A program made the translations under genes and the position numbers. This document shows positions 26,221 to 36,005 of a stretch of 64,000 nucleotides of DNA, piece by piece. The stretch comes from Bacteroidota bacterium (lineage in GTDB: Bacteria; Bacteroidota; Bacteroidia; Chitinophagales; Chitinophagaceae). The notes below the pieces were generated by a model. The model searched no databases. It worked only from the letters and a program-made list of their open reading frames with translations, and was not told the origin of the DNA. The first letter of the stretch is position 1, and every line of letters starts with the position of its first letter. Location: contig JAKQJG010000376.1 of assembly GCA_029561305.1 (NCBI GenBank), positions 1 to 64,000 on the forward strand, given 5' to 3'.

Positions 26221-27672
26221 ATGTCATTATTAAAGTACGAATCACAGATCAGGGAACCGCTGGTAGATGGAGATAAAACCTATCACCAGGTAACGGAAGA
26301 CATTATTCGCCCCATTGAGATGAAGCCAAGCCGTCTTTGGTACATTGGTTTCTGGATAAGTGTGGCCTTACTGCTTTTTGGTGTGTACAGTGTTTACCGG
26401 GAGGTTACCTATGGTATCGGTCAATGGAACCTCAACAAAACTATCGGCTGGGGTTGGGATATCACCAACTTCGTGTGGTGGGTTGGTATTGGTCACGCAG
26501 GTACGTTGATCTCTGCGATCTTGCTGCTCTTCCGCCAGGGCTGGAGAACAGGGGTGAACCGTGCCGCAGAAGCGATGACAATTTTTGCGGTAATGTGTGC
26601 CGGCCAGTTCCCTATTTGGCACATGGGCCGTGTGTGGATGGCGGTGTTTGTATTACCTTATCCAAATACCAGGGGTCCTTTGTGGGTTAACTTTAACTCA
26701 CCATTGCTTTGGGATGTATTTGCGATTTCCACTTATTTTACCGTTTCATTATTATTCTGGTACTCCGGTTTATTACCCGATTTGGCAACCGTGAGAGACA
26801 GGGCAAAAACAAAACTCCGTAAATTATTATATGGTGTTGCTGCGTTTGGATGGACCGGCAGTACCAAGCACTGGCAGCGTCACGAAAGTTTATCATTGGT
26901 ATTGGCAGGTTTAAGTACACCGCTGGTATTATCCGTACATACCATTGTATCATTTGACTTTGCCACTTCCGTAGTTCCGGGATGGCACACCACCATCTTC
27001 CCTCCTTACTTTGTTGCTGGTGCCATCTTCTCAGGTTTTGCCATGGTGCAGACGTTGATGCTGGTGCTTAGAAAAGTATTTTCCCTGCACGATTATATTA
27101 CCATCGGCCATATAGAAGCGATGAACAAAGTAATTGTGCTTACAGGTTCTATTGTAGGTATCGCTTATATCACCGAGCTGTTCATTGCATGGTATGGACA
27201 AAATCCATACGAATGGTATGCCTTTAGCCAAAACAGGGTGAATATCTGGAGCCCTTATGGATGGAGTTACTGGCTGATGATGTTCTGTAACGTAGTTTCA
27301 CCGCAGGTATTCTGGTTTAAAAAATTAAGAAGGAATATCGTATTCACCTTCTTTATGAGTATTATAGTGAACGTAGGTATGTGGTACGAACGTTTTGTAA
27401 TTATCGTAACGTCTACTTACAGGGATTACCTGCCATCTTCCTGGAGTACTTATTACAGCCCGTCTGTATACGAGATTGGTTTCTACCTGGGTACTTTTGG
27501 TTTGTTCTTTACTTGTTTCTTCCTCTTTGCAAAATACTTCCCTGTAATTGCGGTAGCAGAAATTAAGAGCGTATTGAAAACCACAGGCGAAAATTATAAG
27601 CGCAAAATGACTGATATAGAGAAGAAGGATTCAGATAAGTTTTACATTGAAGAAGTGGAGCATGCTCATTAA
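26221..27672 (+). CDS. actC: Alternative Complex III quinol oxidoreductase subunit ActC (NrfD/PsrC family)
   Basis: About 10 TM helices; GIGQWNLNKTIGWGWDITNFVWWVGIGHAGTLISAILLLFRQGWR typical of NrfD-type ActC. Confidence 0.92.
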   Translation: MSLLKYESQIREPLVDGDKTYHQVTEDIIRPIEMKPSRLWYIGFWISVALLLFGVYSVYREVTYGIGQWNLNKTIGWGWDITNFVWWVGIGHAGTLISAILLLFRQGWRTGVNRAAEAMTIFAVMCAGQFPIWHMGRVWMAVFVLPYPNTRGPLWVNFNSPLLWDVFAISTYFTVSLLFWYSGLLPDLATVRDRAKTKLRKLLYGVAAFGWTGSTKHWQRHESLSLVLAGLSTPLVLSVHTIVSFDFATSVVPGWHTTIFPPYFVAGAIFSGFAMVQTLMLVLRKVFSLHDYITIGHIEAMNKVIVLTGSIVGIAYITELFIAWYGQNPYEWYAFSQNRVNIWSPYGWSYWLMMFCNVVSPQVFWFKKLRRNIVFTFFMSIIVNVGMWYERFVIIVTSTYRDYLPSSWSTYYSPSVYEIGFYLGTFGLFFTCFFLFAKYFPVIAVAEIKSVLKTTGENYKRKMTDIEKKDSDKFYIEEVEHAH

Positions 27673-27673
27673 A

Positions 27674-27713
27674 AACGTTTAAACGTTGCACACGTTTTAA
27701 ACGTTGCAACGTT
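27674..27713. repeat. Palindromic AACGTT repeat cluster between actC and actD
   Basis: AACGTTTAAACGTT (27674..27687) and AACGTTGCAACGTT (27700..27713) are perfect palindromes; TTTAAACGTTGCA occurs twice in direct orientation. Confidence 0.85.
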
Positions 27714-27749
27714 GGCGGATAGATTGTAAATATTTAGACTTTAAATACT

Positions 27750-28343
27750 ATGGCCGGAGGAATAAAAAAATTTGTAGTTGGTTGCTTTGATGACGAAGCA
27801 GTGCTGTTTCCTGCTGTGAAAAATGTTCGCAAAACGGGATACAAAATACACGACGTTTACACTCCTTTCCCTGTACATGGACTCGACCATGCAATGGGCT
27901 TAAGAGAAACAAGTCTGCATACTGCTGGTTTCATCTACGCTATTACAGGAACCACTACAGCACTTACATGCATCAGCTGGATCTTAACAAAAGACTGGCC
28001 GTTGAACATTGGCGGCAAACCGCATTTTGCGTTGCCGGCATGGATACCGATCACTTTTGAATTAACGGTATTGTTTGCTGCGGTAGGTATGGTGCTTACA
28101 TTTTGTTACCTGTGCCAGCTATCTCCGTTTATAAAAAAGCATCATTTTCACCCGAGAGCCACAGATGACCTTTTTGTAATGGCGATTGAGTGTACGGATA
28201 AAACAAACGACGAAGAAGTACAGGCTTTTTTAAGGAATGCAGGTGCTACCGAAGTGAATGTGCAGCATGCTGAAACGGGCTGGTGGCTTGGCAGGTACGA
28301 CAGGGAGCAAAAGCTGTACAGGGAAATGGAGAAAGGATATTAA
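27750..28343 (+). CDS. actD: DUF3341 domain-containing protein, ActD of Alternative Complex III
   Basis: KKFVVGCFDDEAVLFPAVKNVRKTGYKIHDVYTPFPVHGLDHAMGLRET, the DUF3341 signature; position in operon. Confidence 0.92.
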   Translation: MAGGIKKFVVGCFDDEAVLFPAVKNVRKTGYKIHDVYTPFPVHGLDHAMGLRETSLHTAGFIYAITGTTTALTCISWILTKDWPLNIGGKPHFALPAWIPITFELTVLFAAVGMVLTFCYLCQLSPFIKKHHFHPRATDDLFVMAIECTDKTNDEEVQAFLRNAGATEVNVQHAETGWWLGRYDREQKLYREMEKGY

Positions 28344-28368
28344 TTAATTGACAATTGATAATTAATAA

Positions 28369-29052
28369 ATGAAACGATTTAAATTATTTACTGCAGTTGC
28401 GTTTGTTTCTGCTGTAGTGTTACTGGCAAGCTGTGGTCGTTCGAAAGATGATCCGGGAAGGGTATACATGCCGGATATGGCATACAGCCGTGCGGTAGAG
28501 TCTTATGCTCTGCTTGATTCCGCCAAGTTTACGAATGATCCTGCCCGTTTAGGTAAAGACGAGTTTATATTTTATAACAGTAAGCCGGTTGAAGGCACCA
28601 TGCGTGTGGGTGAATTGGAGCCGTTTGCGGCACCGTTGGAAGATTCTGCCGGCGGACTTTATACGATCAGCAATGCCACAAAAAATCCAATGCCTCCATT
28701 AACAGGGCAAGACAGCGTGGAAACAGCGAGACTTTTTAATATCTATTGTGGAGTTTGCCATGGTCCGAAGGCAGGTAATAACGGTCCGGTGTCAACGAAA
28801 GTAGGTGGCGTTAAAAATATAGTTGCCACTTCCCCAACATACAGTGATGGAAGATTGTTTCATGTAATAACATATGGACAGGGAAATATGGGAAGTTATG
28901 CTTCTCAGTTAAGCAGGAAACAGCGGTGGATGATTATTCAGTACATCAGAACGCTGGAAGAAAAGCCGGCAGCTGGCAGTACTACTTCAGTGGCAGTTGC
29001 TGCTACCGGGCCTTCTGTAGTAAAGGCAGACAGTACTAAAAAGGCAAACTAA
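28369..29052 (+). CDS. actE: Monoheme cytochrome c lipoprotein, ActE of Alternative Complex III
   Basis: Lipobox VVLLASCGRS; CGVCH heme motif; MYDPGRVYMPDMAYSRA-type N-terminus. Confidence 0.9.
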   Translation: MKRFKLFTAVAFVSAVVLLASCGRSKDDPGRVYMPDMAYSRAVESYALLDSAKFTNDPARLGKDEFIFYNSKPVEGTMRVGELEPFAAPLEDSAGGLYTISNATKNPMPPLTGQDSVETARLFNIYCGVCHGPKAGNNGPVSTKVGGVKNIVATSPTYSDGRLFHVITYGQGNMGSYASQLSRKQRWMIIQYIRTLEEKPAAGSTTSVAVAATGPSVVKADSTKKAN

Positions 29053-29081
29053 AAAAACGTTCATTCAAAATAAAGATTTAG

Positions 29082-30323
29082 ATGACTCATTCATTCGAAT
29101 TACCGGGCAACTATAAAAAATGGACCATGGGCCTTATAGGTGTGGGTGTAATTGCATTGCTTTGGGGCGCTATCATGTACCATCCGTTTGGTGCAGTGGG
29201 TACAGGCGACCATCCCGAAGAGGCAACAAGATTCTGGGCCGTATTGTTACAAAACAGTGTGTACTGGTTGTTATTGGTAAATGTGGGGATGTTCTTTATT
29301 GGATTTACCACTCTTGCAATGGGTGGATGGCAGGTTGCGCTCAGGCGTGTTCCTGAGGCTATTTCAAGTGTAGTACCAGTAATGGGAATCATTACATTCT
29401 TTATATTAATGGCAATCGTTTGGGGCGGCAGGTATGATATTTATCCATGGGTAAATAAAGAAACAGTTGCCGGTGACAAGCTTTTAAGTGGTAAAAGCGG
29501 ATTTTTAAATCCCATGTTTTATAGTTTGTTTAGTGCTATTATGATACTGCTTTGGTGGTTGCTGGGTAAAAAACTGCGTTCACTGAGCTTTGAGAGTGAT
29601 AAGGCTGGAACGATGGATTATGAAACAGGTGATAAATGGATAAAGAAAAACATTTTATACGCTTCCCTGTTTATTGTTGTTTTTGGCCTTTCAGTTGGCT
29701 CTACAATTCCCTGGTTATGGATAATGAGCATCGATGCTCATTGGTATAGTACCATGTTTAGCTGGTATACTTTTGCCAGTACGTTTGTTGCAGGAATGTC
29801 TTTAATAGCCCTGTTTATAATCTTCCTGAAAAACAACGGGCAGCTGGAGTATGTTACAGATGAGCATTTGCATGATATTGGTAAATTCATGTTTGCATTC
29901 TCCATCTTTTGGACCTACCTGTGGTTTTCACAGTACATGCTGATCTGGTATGCTAATATCCCTGAGGAGACAGGTTACTTTAAAGTAAGGGTTTCAGGTC
30001 CTTACAGAGGTATTTTCTTCCTCAATCTTATTCTGAATTTTGTTTGTCCTATTTTAATAATGATGAAAAAATCAGTTAAGCGGAACTATACATTGATGAC
30101 GTTTATGGCCTTGCTTATCATTTTTGGACACTGGATTGACGTATGGCAAATGGTGATGCCAGGAACGCTGTATGATAAAGCACATCTTGGATTGTTTGAA
30201 TTTGGTATTGCAGCGCTGTTCATAGGTGTTATTATGTGGAGAGTGGGTGACTTTTTCACCAAGCATCCGCTTACAGCTAAAAACCATCCTTTCCTGAAAG
30301 AAAGTATCATACACCATACATAA
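29082..30323 (+). CDS. actF: Alternative Complex III quinol:cytochrome c oxidoreductase membrane subunit ActF
   Basis: Polytopic protein with the ActF pattern, located between actE and coxB. Confidence 0.9.
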   Translation: MTHSFELPGNYKKWTMGLIGVGVIALLWGAIMYHPFGAVGTGDHPEEATRFWAVLLQNSVYWLLLVNVGMFFIGFTTLAMGGWQVALRRVPEAISSVVPVMGIITFFILMAIVWGGRYDIYPWVNKETVAGDKLLSGKSGFLNPMFYSLFSAIMILLWWLLGKKLRSLSFESDKAGTMDYETGDKWIKKNILYASLFIVVFGLSVGSTIPWLWIMSIDAHWYSTMFSWYTFASTFVAGMSLIALFIIFLKNNGQLEYVTDEHLHDIGKFMFAFSIFWTYLWFSQYMLIWYANIPEETGYFKVRVSGPYRGIFFLNLILNFVCPILIMMKKSVKRNYTLMTFMALLIIFGHWIDVWQMVMPGTLYDKAHLGLFEFGIAALFIGVIMWRVGDFFTKHPLTAKNHPFLKESIIHHT

Positions 30324-30381
30324 CAGCGTGTGTGATTAAACAAAAGAACTATTAAGAAGTATATATAAATAATTTAGAGAC

Positions 30382-31455
30382 ATGACTCAAATTTTGTTGG
30401 CAGCAATTGGTGTAATGATCTTCGTAGTCATCTTTCAGATTGCGAAAGCCAGTGAATATGTAAATGTGCTGAAAGGAGAAGAAAAAGCCCGCAGGCAGAA
30501 CAATAAGATAAATGCCTTTTTGCTTATTTCATTTTTGGTACTGGGCCTGATAGGCGTTTGGTGGTGCAATGATTTGTTCTACAACAAAACATTGTTTGTA
30601 CAGCCTGCCGCTTCAGATCACGGAGAAAAGATTGACCTCATGCTGTATATCACATTAGGTGTTACAGGTGTCGTATTCATTCTTACACAGGTACTGCTGT
30701 TTTGGTTTGCATTTAAATACCAGGAAAGCGATGACAGAAAAGCCTATTACTTTCCACACAATACAAAACTGGAGTTGATCTGGACAACAGTGCCAGCGAT
30801 ATTCCTTACGGTTTTGGTTGTATTTGGTTTGAAGTACTGGTTTAAGATGACGGGAGAAGCGCCAAAAGATGCGATCGTTGTTGAAGTTACAGGGCACCAG
30901 TTTGGATGGGAATACCGCTACCCGGGTCCGGATAAGACATTAGGAGCAAAGAATTTTAAATTATCAAAAGGCGCTAATAGTCTTGGGGTTGATTTTGATG
31001 ACCCTGCGGCCAAAGATGATATACATGTGGCTACAACGATGTACTTGCCGGTTGGTAAACCTGTTAAGTTTGTTATTAATGCGCAGGATGTGATACATGA
31101 TGTCGGTCTGTCTCACTTCCGTTTAAAAATGGATGCTGTACCTGGAATCCCCACAACACTTTGGTTTACTCCTTTGTATACTACAGCAAAAATGAAGGAA
31201 ATAACAAATAACCCCGACTTTGTGTACGAATTAAGTTGTGACCAGATGTGTGGCAAAGGCCATTATTCAATGAGGGGTGTTATCACTGTCGTGAGCGAGG
31301 AAGCGTATAATTTCTGGCTGGCTCAGCAAAAGCCTGAAATCTGGACCGTTAGGCCTGAAACAGCACCAAAACCCGCCGGCGCACCTGCAGTAACAGACAG
31401 TACAGCTGCCGCTAAGACTGCAACACCAGTAGCAGCAGTAATGGGAACGAAATAA
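30382..31455 (+). CDS. coxB: Cytochrome c oxidase subunit II
   Basis: N-terminal TM pair, ELIWTTVPAIFLTVLVVFGL, QFGWEYRYPG; CuA motif ELSCDQMCGKGHYSMRG. Confidence 0.95.
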   Translation: MTQILLAAIGVMIFVVIFQIAKASEYVNVLKGEEKARRQNNKINAFLLISFLVLGLIGVWWCNDLFYNKTLFVQPAASDHGEKIDLMLYITLGVTGVVFILTQVLLFWFAFKYQESDDRKAYYFPHNTKLELIWTTVPAIFLTVLVVFGLKYWFKMTGEAPKDAIVVEVTGHQFGWEYRYPGPDKTLGAKNFKLSKGANSLGVDFDDPAAKDDIHVATTMYLPVGKPVKFVINAQDVIHDVGLSHFRLKMDAVPGIPTTLWFTPLYTTAKMKEITNNPDFVYELSCDQMCGKGHYSMRGVITVVSEEAYNFWLAQQKPEIWTVRPETAPKPAGAPAVTDSTAAAKTATPVAAVMGTK

Positions 31456-31491
31456 TTTATTAAAGATATTATTGAAAACTAATTATAAAAG

Positions 31492-33291
31492 ATGAGTACC
31501 TCAGCAGTATTACACAACGCAGATGTTCACACGCATGATGCCCATCATGAGCATCATCACCATGAAACGTTTATATCAAAATATGTTTTTAGCCAGGATC
31601 ATAAAATGATCTCGAAACAGTTTTTAATCACTGGTATTATATGGGCCATTATTGGTGGCTTGTTCTCTGTATTGTTCCGCTTACAATTAGGGTATCCGGA
31701 TACAACTTTTCCCTTTTTGGAAGATTTGCTCGGTCATTGGGCAAAAGGCGGTAAACTGCAGCCTGAATTTTATTATGCCCTCGTAACCATGCATGGAACA
31801 ATTCTCGTGTTCTTTGTGTTGACAGCAGGGCTTAGCGGTACTTTCGCCAACTTTTTAATTCCATTACAAATTGGTGCAAGGGATATGGCGTCTCCTATGC
31901 TTAATATGTTAAGCTACTGGTTCTTCTTCCTGGCTTCTATTATAATGTTTGCATCATTATTCGTTCAAACAGGGCCGGCAAGTGGAGGCTGGACGATCTA
32001 TCCGCCATTAAGTGCTTTGGGTGATGCATCCAGTGGATCTAAGATTGGTATGGATCTTTGGTTAGTGAGTATGGCAATGTTTATTGTGAGTTCTTTGTTA
32101 GGGGGTTTAAATTATATATCCACCATACTCAACCTTCGTACAAAAGGGATGAGCATGACAAGGATGCCACTGACTATTTGGGGGCTTTTCTTTACAGCTG
32201 TTTTAGGTGTATTGTCTTTCCCGGTATTGTTATCTGGTGCAATCCTGCTGTTGTTTGACCGTAATCTCGGTACAAGTTTTTACCTGAGTGATATCTATAT
32301 TAATGGTAAGATATTACCAAATGAAGGTGGTAGTGCTATTCTCTTCCAGCATCTTTTCTGGTTTCTTGGTCATCCGGAAGTATATATCATATTATTACCG
32401 GCAATGAGTATGTCTTCGGAGATCATCAGCGTGAACAGCCGTAAACCAATATTTGGATATATGGCAATGGTGGGTTCAATGTTTGCCATTGCAATACTTG
32501 CTTTCCTTGTTTGGGCACACCATATGTTTGTCACGGGCTTAAACCCGTTCCTGGGGGCCTTCTTTGTTTTACTTACACTATTGATAGCGGTACCTTCTGC
32601 GATCAAGGTTTTTAACTGGCTTACAACTATTTGGCGTGGAAGCCTGCGCTTTACCCCTGCCATGCTGTTTGCTATCGGCTTTGTAAGCATGTTTATCAGC
32701 GGTGGTTTAACGGGTATATTTCTTGGTAATTCAGCGCTGGATATTCACTTGCATGACACCTACTTTGTGGTGGCGCATTTCCATATAGTGATGGGTGTTG
32801 CATCTTTCTTTGGCATGTTTGCCGGGGTGTATCATTGGTTCCCTAAAATGTATGGCCGCTACCTTAATAACACAATGGCATATATCCATTTTTGGGTTAC
32901 CATGGTGGGCGCTTATCTTATTTTCTGGCCAATGCACTACCAGGGTTTTGCAGGTGTTCCCCGCCGTTATTATGATTTTTCTATGTGGGAATCATTTAAC
33001 CAATTTGGCGGACTTAATGAATTTATCAGTTTCGTAGCGATGATCGTATTTGCAGTACAGTTGCTGTTTGTATTCAATTTCTTCTACAGTATTTTCAAAG
33101 GAAGAAAAGTTACAACAACCAATCCATGGGGTGCCAACACATTGGAATGGACCACACCGATCCGTCCTGGTCACGGAAACTGGCCGGGTGAAATTCCTGA
33201 AGTACACCGTGGTGCTTATGATTATGGTAAGGACGGCAGGGAATTTATTTTGCAGACTGAACCTGTTGGTGAAAACGAAAGTCATCATTAA
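31492..33291 (+). CDS. ctaD: Cytochrome c oxidase subunit I, His-rich N-terminal extension
   Basis: VTMHGTILVFFVLTAGLSGTFANFLIPLQIGARDMASPMLN, WFLGHPEVYIILLPAMSMSSEIIS, HDTYFVVAHFHIVMG. Confidence 0.96.
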   Translation: MSTSAVLHNADVHTHDAHHEHHHHETFISKYVFSQDHKMISKQFLITGIIWAIIGGLFSVLFRLQLGYPDTTFPFLEDLLGHWAKGGKLQPEFYYALVTMHGTILVFFVLTAGLSGTFANFLIPLQIGARDMASPMLNMLSYWFFFLASIIMFASLFVQTGPASGGWTIYPPLSALGDASSGSKIGMDLWLVSMAMFIVSSLLGGLNYISTILNLRTKGMSMTRMPLTIWGLFFTAVLGVLSFPVLLSGAILLLFDRNLGTSFYLSDIYINGKILPNEGGSAILFQHLFWFLGHPEVYIILLPAMSMSSEIISVNSRKPIFGYMAMVGSMFAIAILAFLVWAHHMFVTGLNPFLGAFFVLLTLLIAVPSAIKVFNWLTTIWRGSLRFTPAMLFAIGFVSMFISGGLTGIFLGNSALDIHLHDTYFVVAHFHIVMGVASFFGMFAGVYHWFPKMYGRYLNNTMAYIHFWVTMVGAYLIFWPMHYQGFAGVPRRYYDFSMWESFNQFGGLNEFISFVAMIVFAVQLLFVFNFFYSIFKGRKVTTTNPWGANTLEWTTPIRPGHGNWPGEIPEVHRGAYDYGKDGREFILQTEPVGENESHH

Positions 33292-33330
33292 TGACAAATG
33301 TGCTGATTTGCTAATGTGCTGGTGTGATAA
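33292..33330. repeat. Phased (A)ATGTGCTG/ATTTGCTA repeat after ctaD
   Basis: gacaaatgtgctgatttgctaatgtgctggtgtgataatg. Confidence 0.5.
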
Positions 33331-33440
33331 TGCGGCGTATGAAAATGATTAGTTCAAATCAATTAGTTTAATAAAACTTAGTTCATTAAAATATTGCCTC
33401 TTCTCTTTAAAAATTTTTGATGGAGTAAGGCAAGGGGCAT

Positions 33441-34379
33441 ATGACGAAAGAGAACAACACCATAACCAACTCAACACAACTTGCGTTGGCAACTAAAGTG
33501 AAGGATTATTTTCAGCTGATCAAGTTCACTTTGAGTTTCATGGTGGTATTTAGTACGGTTGTATGTTTTTTAATAGCACCTAACGAAAAGTCTGATTTTG
33601 ACAGATCGAAAGTTGCATCAGTTCTTTTACTTTTTGTGGGAGGTATGCTGGTAACCGGCTCTGCCAATGCAATCAATCAGATTGCTGAAAAAGATACCGA
33701 TGCAATAATGAAACGGACAGCCAAACGGCCGGTAGCCAGTGGCAGAATGAGTGTAAATGAGGCTACTGCTTTTGCTGTGATAGCAGGCGCACTGGGCGTT
33801 TTCATTTTGTGGTATTTTTTTAACTATCAGTCAGCGGTGACAGGGCTAATAAGTCTTTTTTTATATGGGTTTATTTACACACCCCTGAAAAAAGTAAATT
33901 CAATAGCCGTTTTGATTGGTGCTATACCGGGTGCTATACCCTGTATGATCGGCTGGATCGCAGCTTTTGGTGGTAATCAAATCGAATGGGGTGGGGCATG
34001 GATCATGTTTGGTATACAGTTTTTGTGGCAGTTCCCGCATTTTTGGGCCATTGCCTGGTTGGCACATACAGATTATACCACGGCAGGTTTCAAATTGCTG
34101 CCTGGAGATAAAGGACCAACAAAATTCACTGCCCTGCAAACGGTTATTTACAGTGCACTCATGATACCTTTTGGATTTTTACCCTGGTACATGAATATAG
34201 CAGGTGTAACCAGTTTATGGATACTGACCCTTTGTAACCTGTGGATGGTTTTGGTAAGTGTACAATTGTTTTTGAAAATGGATCTGAAGAGTGCAAGAAT
34301 GGTAATGTTTAGTTCTTATTTCTATTTAATGGTTGTGTTACTGGCTTTGTTTGCAGACAGAACGATCGCCGGGACTTAA
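33441..34379 (+). CDS. ctaB: Protoheme IX farnesyltransferase
   Basis: NAINQIAEKDTDAIMKRTAKRPVASGRMS (NxxxDxxxD-type prenyltransferase motif), polytopic UbiA family. Confidence 0.93.
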   Translation: MTKENNTITNSTQLALATKVKDYFQLIKFTLSFMVVFSTVVCFLIAPNEKSDFDRSKVASVLLLFVGGMLVTGSANAINQIAEKDTDAIMKRTAKRPVASGRMSVNEATAFAVIAGALGVFILWYFFNYQSAVTGLISLFLYGFIYTPLKKVNSIAVLIGAIPGAIPCMIGWIAAFGGNQIEWGGAWIMFGIQFLWQFPHFWAIAWLAHTDYTTAGFKLLPGDKGPTKFTALQTVIYSALMIPFGFLPWYMNIAGVTSLWILTLCNLWMVLVSVQLFLKMDLKSARMVMFSSYFYLMVVLLALFADRTIAGT

Positions 34380-34424
34380 GATAAATTAGTAAACAAATTT
34401 TCGCTTTAGCGAATGGAGGGTTAT

Positions 34425-34991
34425 ATGAGTACAGTGGTAATGGAGCAAAGAAAAAAGATACATCCGCATAAGTTTACCCTTTGGGTGGCTATTGCCAGTA
34501 TATCAATGATGTTCGCCGGGCTAACCAGTGCATACATTGTGAAAGAAAGCCAGGCAAATTTTTTAAATTTTAATTTGCCCTTAGCATTTTGGTACAGCAC
34601 CGCAGCAATGATTGCCAGCAGTGTTACAATCTGGATGGCACAGAAAAAATTTAAGAACAGGGAGATGGCTTCTTACAGGAAGCTGATAACTGTTACGTTT
34701 ATATTAGGTCTTTTATTTGTAGCATTGCAGGTAGTGGGATTCAGGGAACTGTATAAAAACGGGTTAACGTTAACGACCAATGTCTCTGTTTCTTTTTTAT
34801 ATGTGATCGTTTTTTTACATGCAGCACACGTGGTGGGTGGAGTGGTGGCATTGATGGTGATGTTTATAAAGGCCTTTCGTACAAAAACAAAAAGCTACAA
34901 TGCTGTTCCGGTTGAGGTGATGGGTACTTACTGGCATTTTGTCGATTTTTTATGGATCTATTTATTGGTATTTTTATTAGCAGTACGATAA
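34425..34991 (+). CDS. ctaE: Cytochrome c oxidase subunit III (first copy)
   Basis: Five TM helices; FLHAAHVVGGVVALMVMFIKA and YWHFVDFLWIYLLVFL motifs; likely start MSTVVMEQ. Confidence 0.88.
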   Translation: MSTVVMEQRKKIHPHKFTLWVAIASISMMFAGLTSAYIVKESQANFLNFNLPLAFWYSTAAMIASSVTIWMAQKKFKNREMASYRKLITVTFILGLLFVALQVVGFRELYKNGLTLTTNVSVSFLYVIVFLHAAHVVGGVVALMVMFIKAFRTKTKSYNAVPVEVMGTYWHFVDFLWIYLLVFLLAVR

Positions 34992-34992
34992 A

Positions 34993-35085
34993 AAGTTATA
35001 AGTCATCAGGAGTGAGTAACAGCTTAATTGGCGGGGAACTTGCAACTTTTTAAACATATAACTTATCATTCAGAACTTATAACTT
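34993..35085. repeat. AAGTTATAAGT inverted repeat between the two subunit III genes
   Basis: AAGTTATAAGT (34993..35003) and ACTTATAACTT (35075..35085) perfect 11-bp inverted repeat, with additional ATAACTTA/AACTTAGAACTT units. Confidence 0.6.
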
Positions 35086-35095
35086 AGAACTTGAT

Positions 35096-35977
35096 ATGTC
35101 AACAGCAGTAATGCACAAGGAAACAAAATGGTGGGGAGGCGGCCGCAGTCCGTTCAATGCCAGTTATGGTAAGGTAATGATGTGGTACTTTTTAATGAGT
35201 GACGCTTTTACCTTTGGCGCTTTCCTGATAAGCTATGGAACCATACGTTTCAGTCAAAACTTTTGGACAGATCCCAATAAGGTGTTCAACTCTTTTCCAG
35301 GGCTGCATGGGATGGATCTTCCGCTTGCATTTGTGAGTTTAATGACCTTCATTTTGATTGCCAGTTCGGTTACCATGGTATTAGCGGTACATGAAGGGCA
35401 TAAAATGAACAAGAAAGGTGTTGAAAAGTATATGATCCTCACCATTATTGGGGGCTTCGCATTTTTGGCCTGCCAGGCCTGGGAGTGGACACACTTATTA
35501 ACAGGTGAACATATTGCATTGCTCGCCAATGGTACGCTGGATGTTGTGCCCACTACGGTAACACTGAACCCGTGGGGCGACCAATTGAGTCATGACGCGA
35601 TGATTGCCGCTTTACAAACAACACCTCACGACCAGTTAGCTGCCATTGCCTCAACTTTGCATCATGGCGGTGACGCTGCGGCCCACAATGTTGCCGATTT
35701 ATCTAATGCCGAATTAATTAATACGATAACTAAGTCGGGTCTTCATGCTAACCACACCGGTCCAATTGCCTTTGGTGGTTACTTCTTTGGTATTACAGGG
35801 TTTCACGGCTTCCATGTTTTTAGTGGCGTTGTGATTAATGTGGTGATGTGGATCAAAACAAGGCTTGGACATTTTGATGAAAGAGGCCATTACGAAATGA
35901 TAGAAAAAGCGGGTCTTTACTGGCACTTTGTGGATTTAGTGTGGGTGTTTGTATTCTTATGTTTCTATCTTATCTAA
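35096..35977 (+). CDS. Cytochrome c oxidase subunit III (second copy, with loop insertion)
   Basis: MWYFLMSDAFTFGAFLISYG; GFHGFHVFSGVVINVVMW; YWHFVDLVWVFVFLCFYLI; about 80-aa insert in the middle. Confidence 0.9.
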   Translation: MSTAVMHKETKWWGGGRSPFNASYGKVMMWYFLMSDAFTFGAFLISYGTIRFSQNFWTDPNKVFNSFPGLHGMDLPLAFVSLMTFILIASSVTMVLAVHEGHKMNKKGVEKYMILTIIGGFAFLACQAWEWTHLLTGEHIALLANGTLDVVPTTVTLNPWGDQLSHDAMIAALQTTPHDQLAAIASTLHHGGDAAAHNVADLSNAELINTITKSGLHANHTGPIAFGGYFFGITGFHGFHVFSGVVINVVMWIKTRLGHFDERGHYEMIEKAGLYWHFVDLVWVFVFLCFYLI

Positions 35978-36005
35978 TTAAAAAATCTGAATTAATTATA
36001 ACGTC

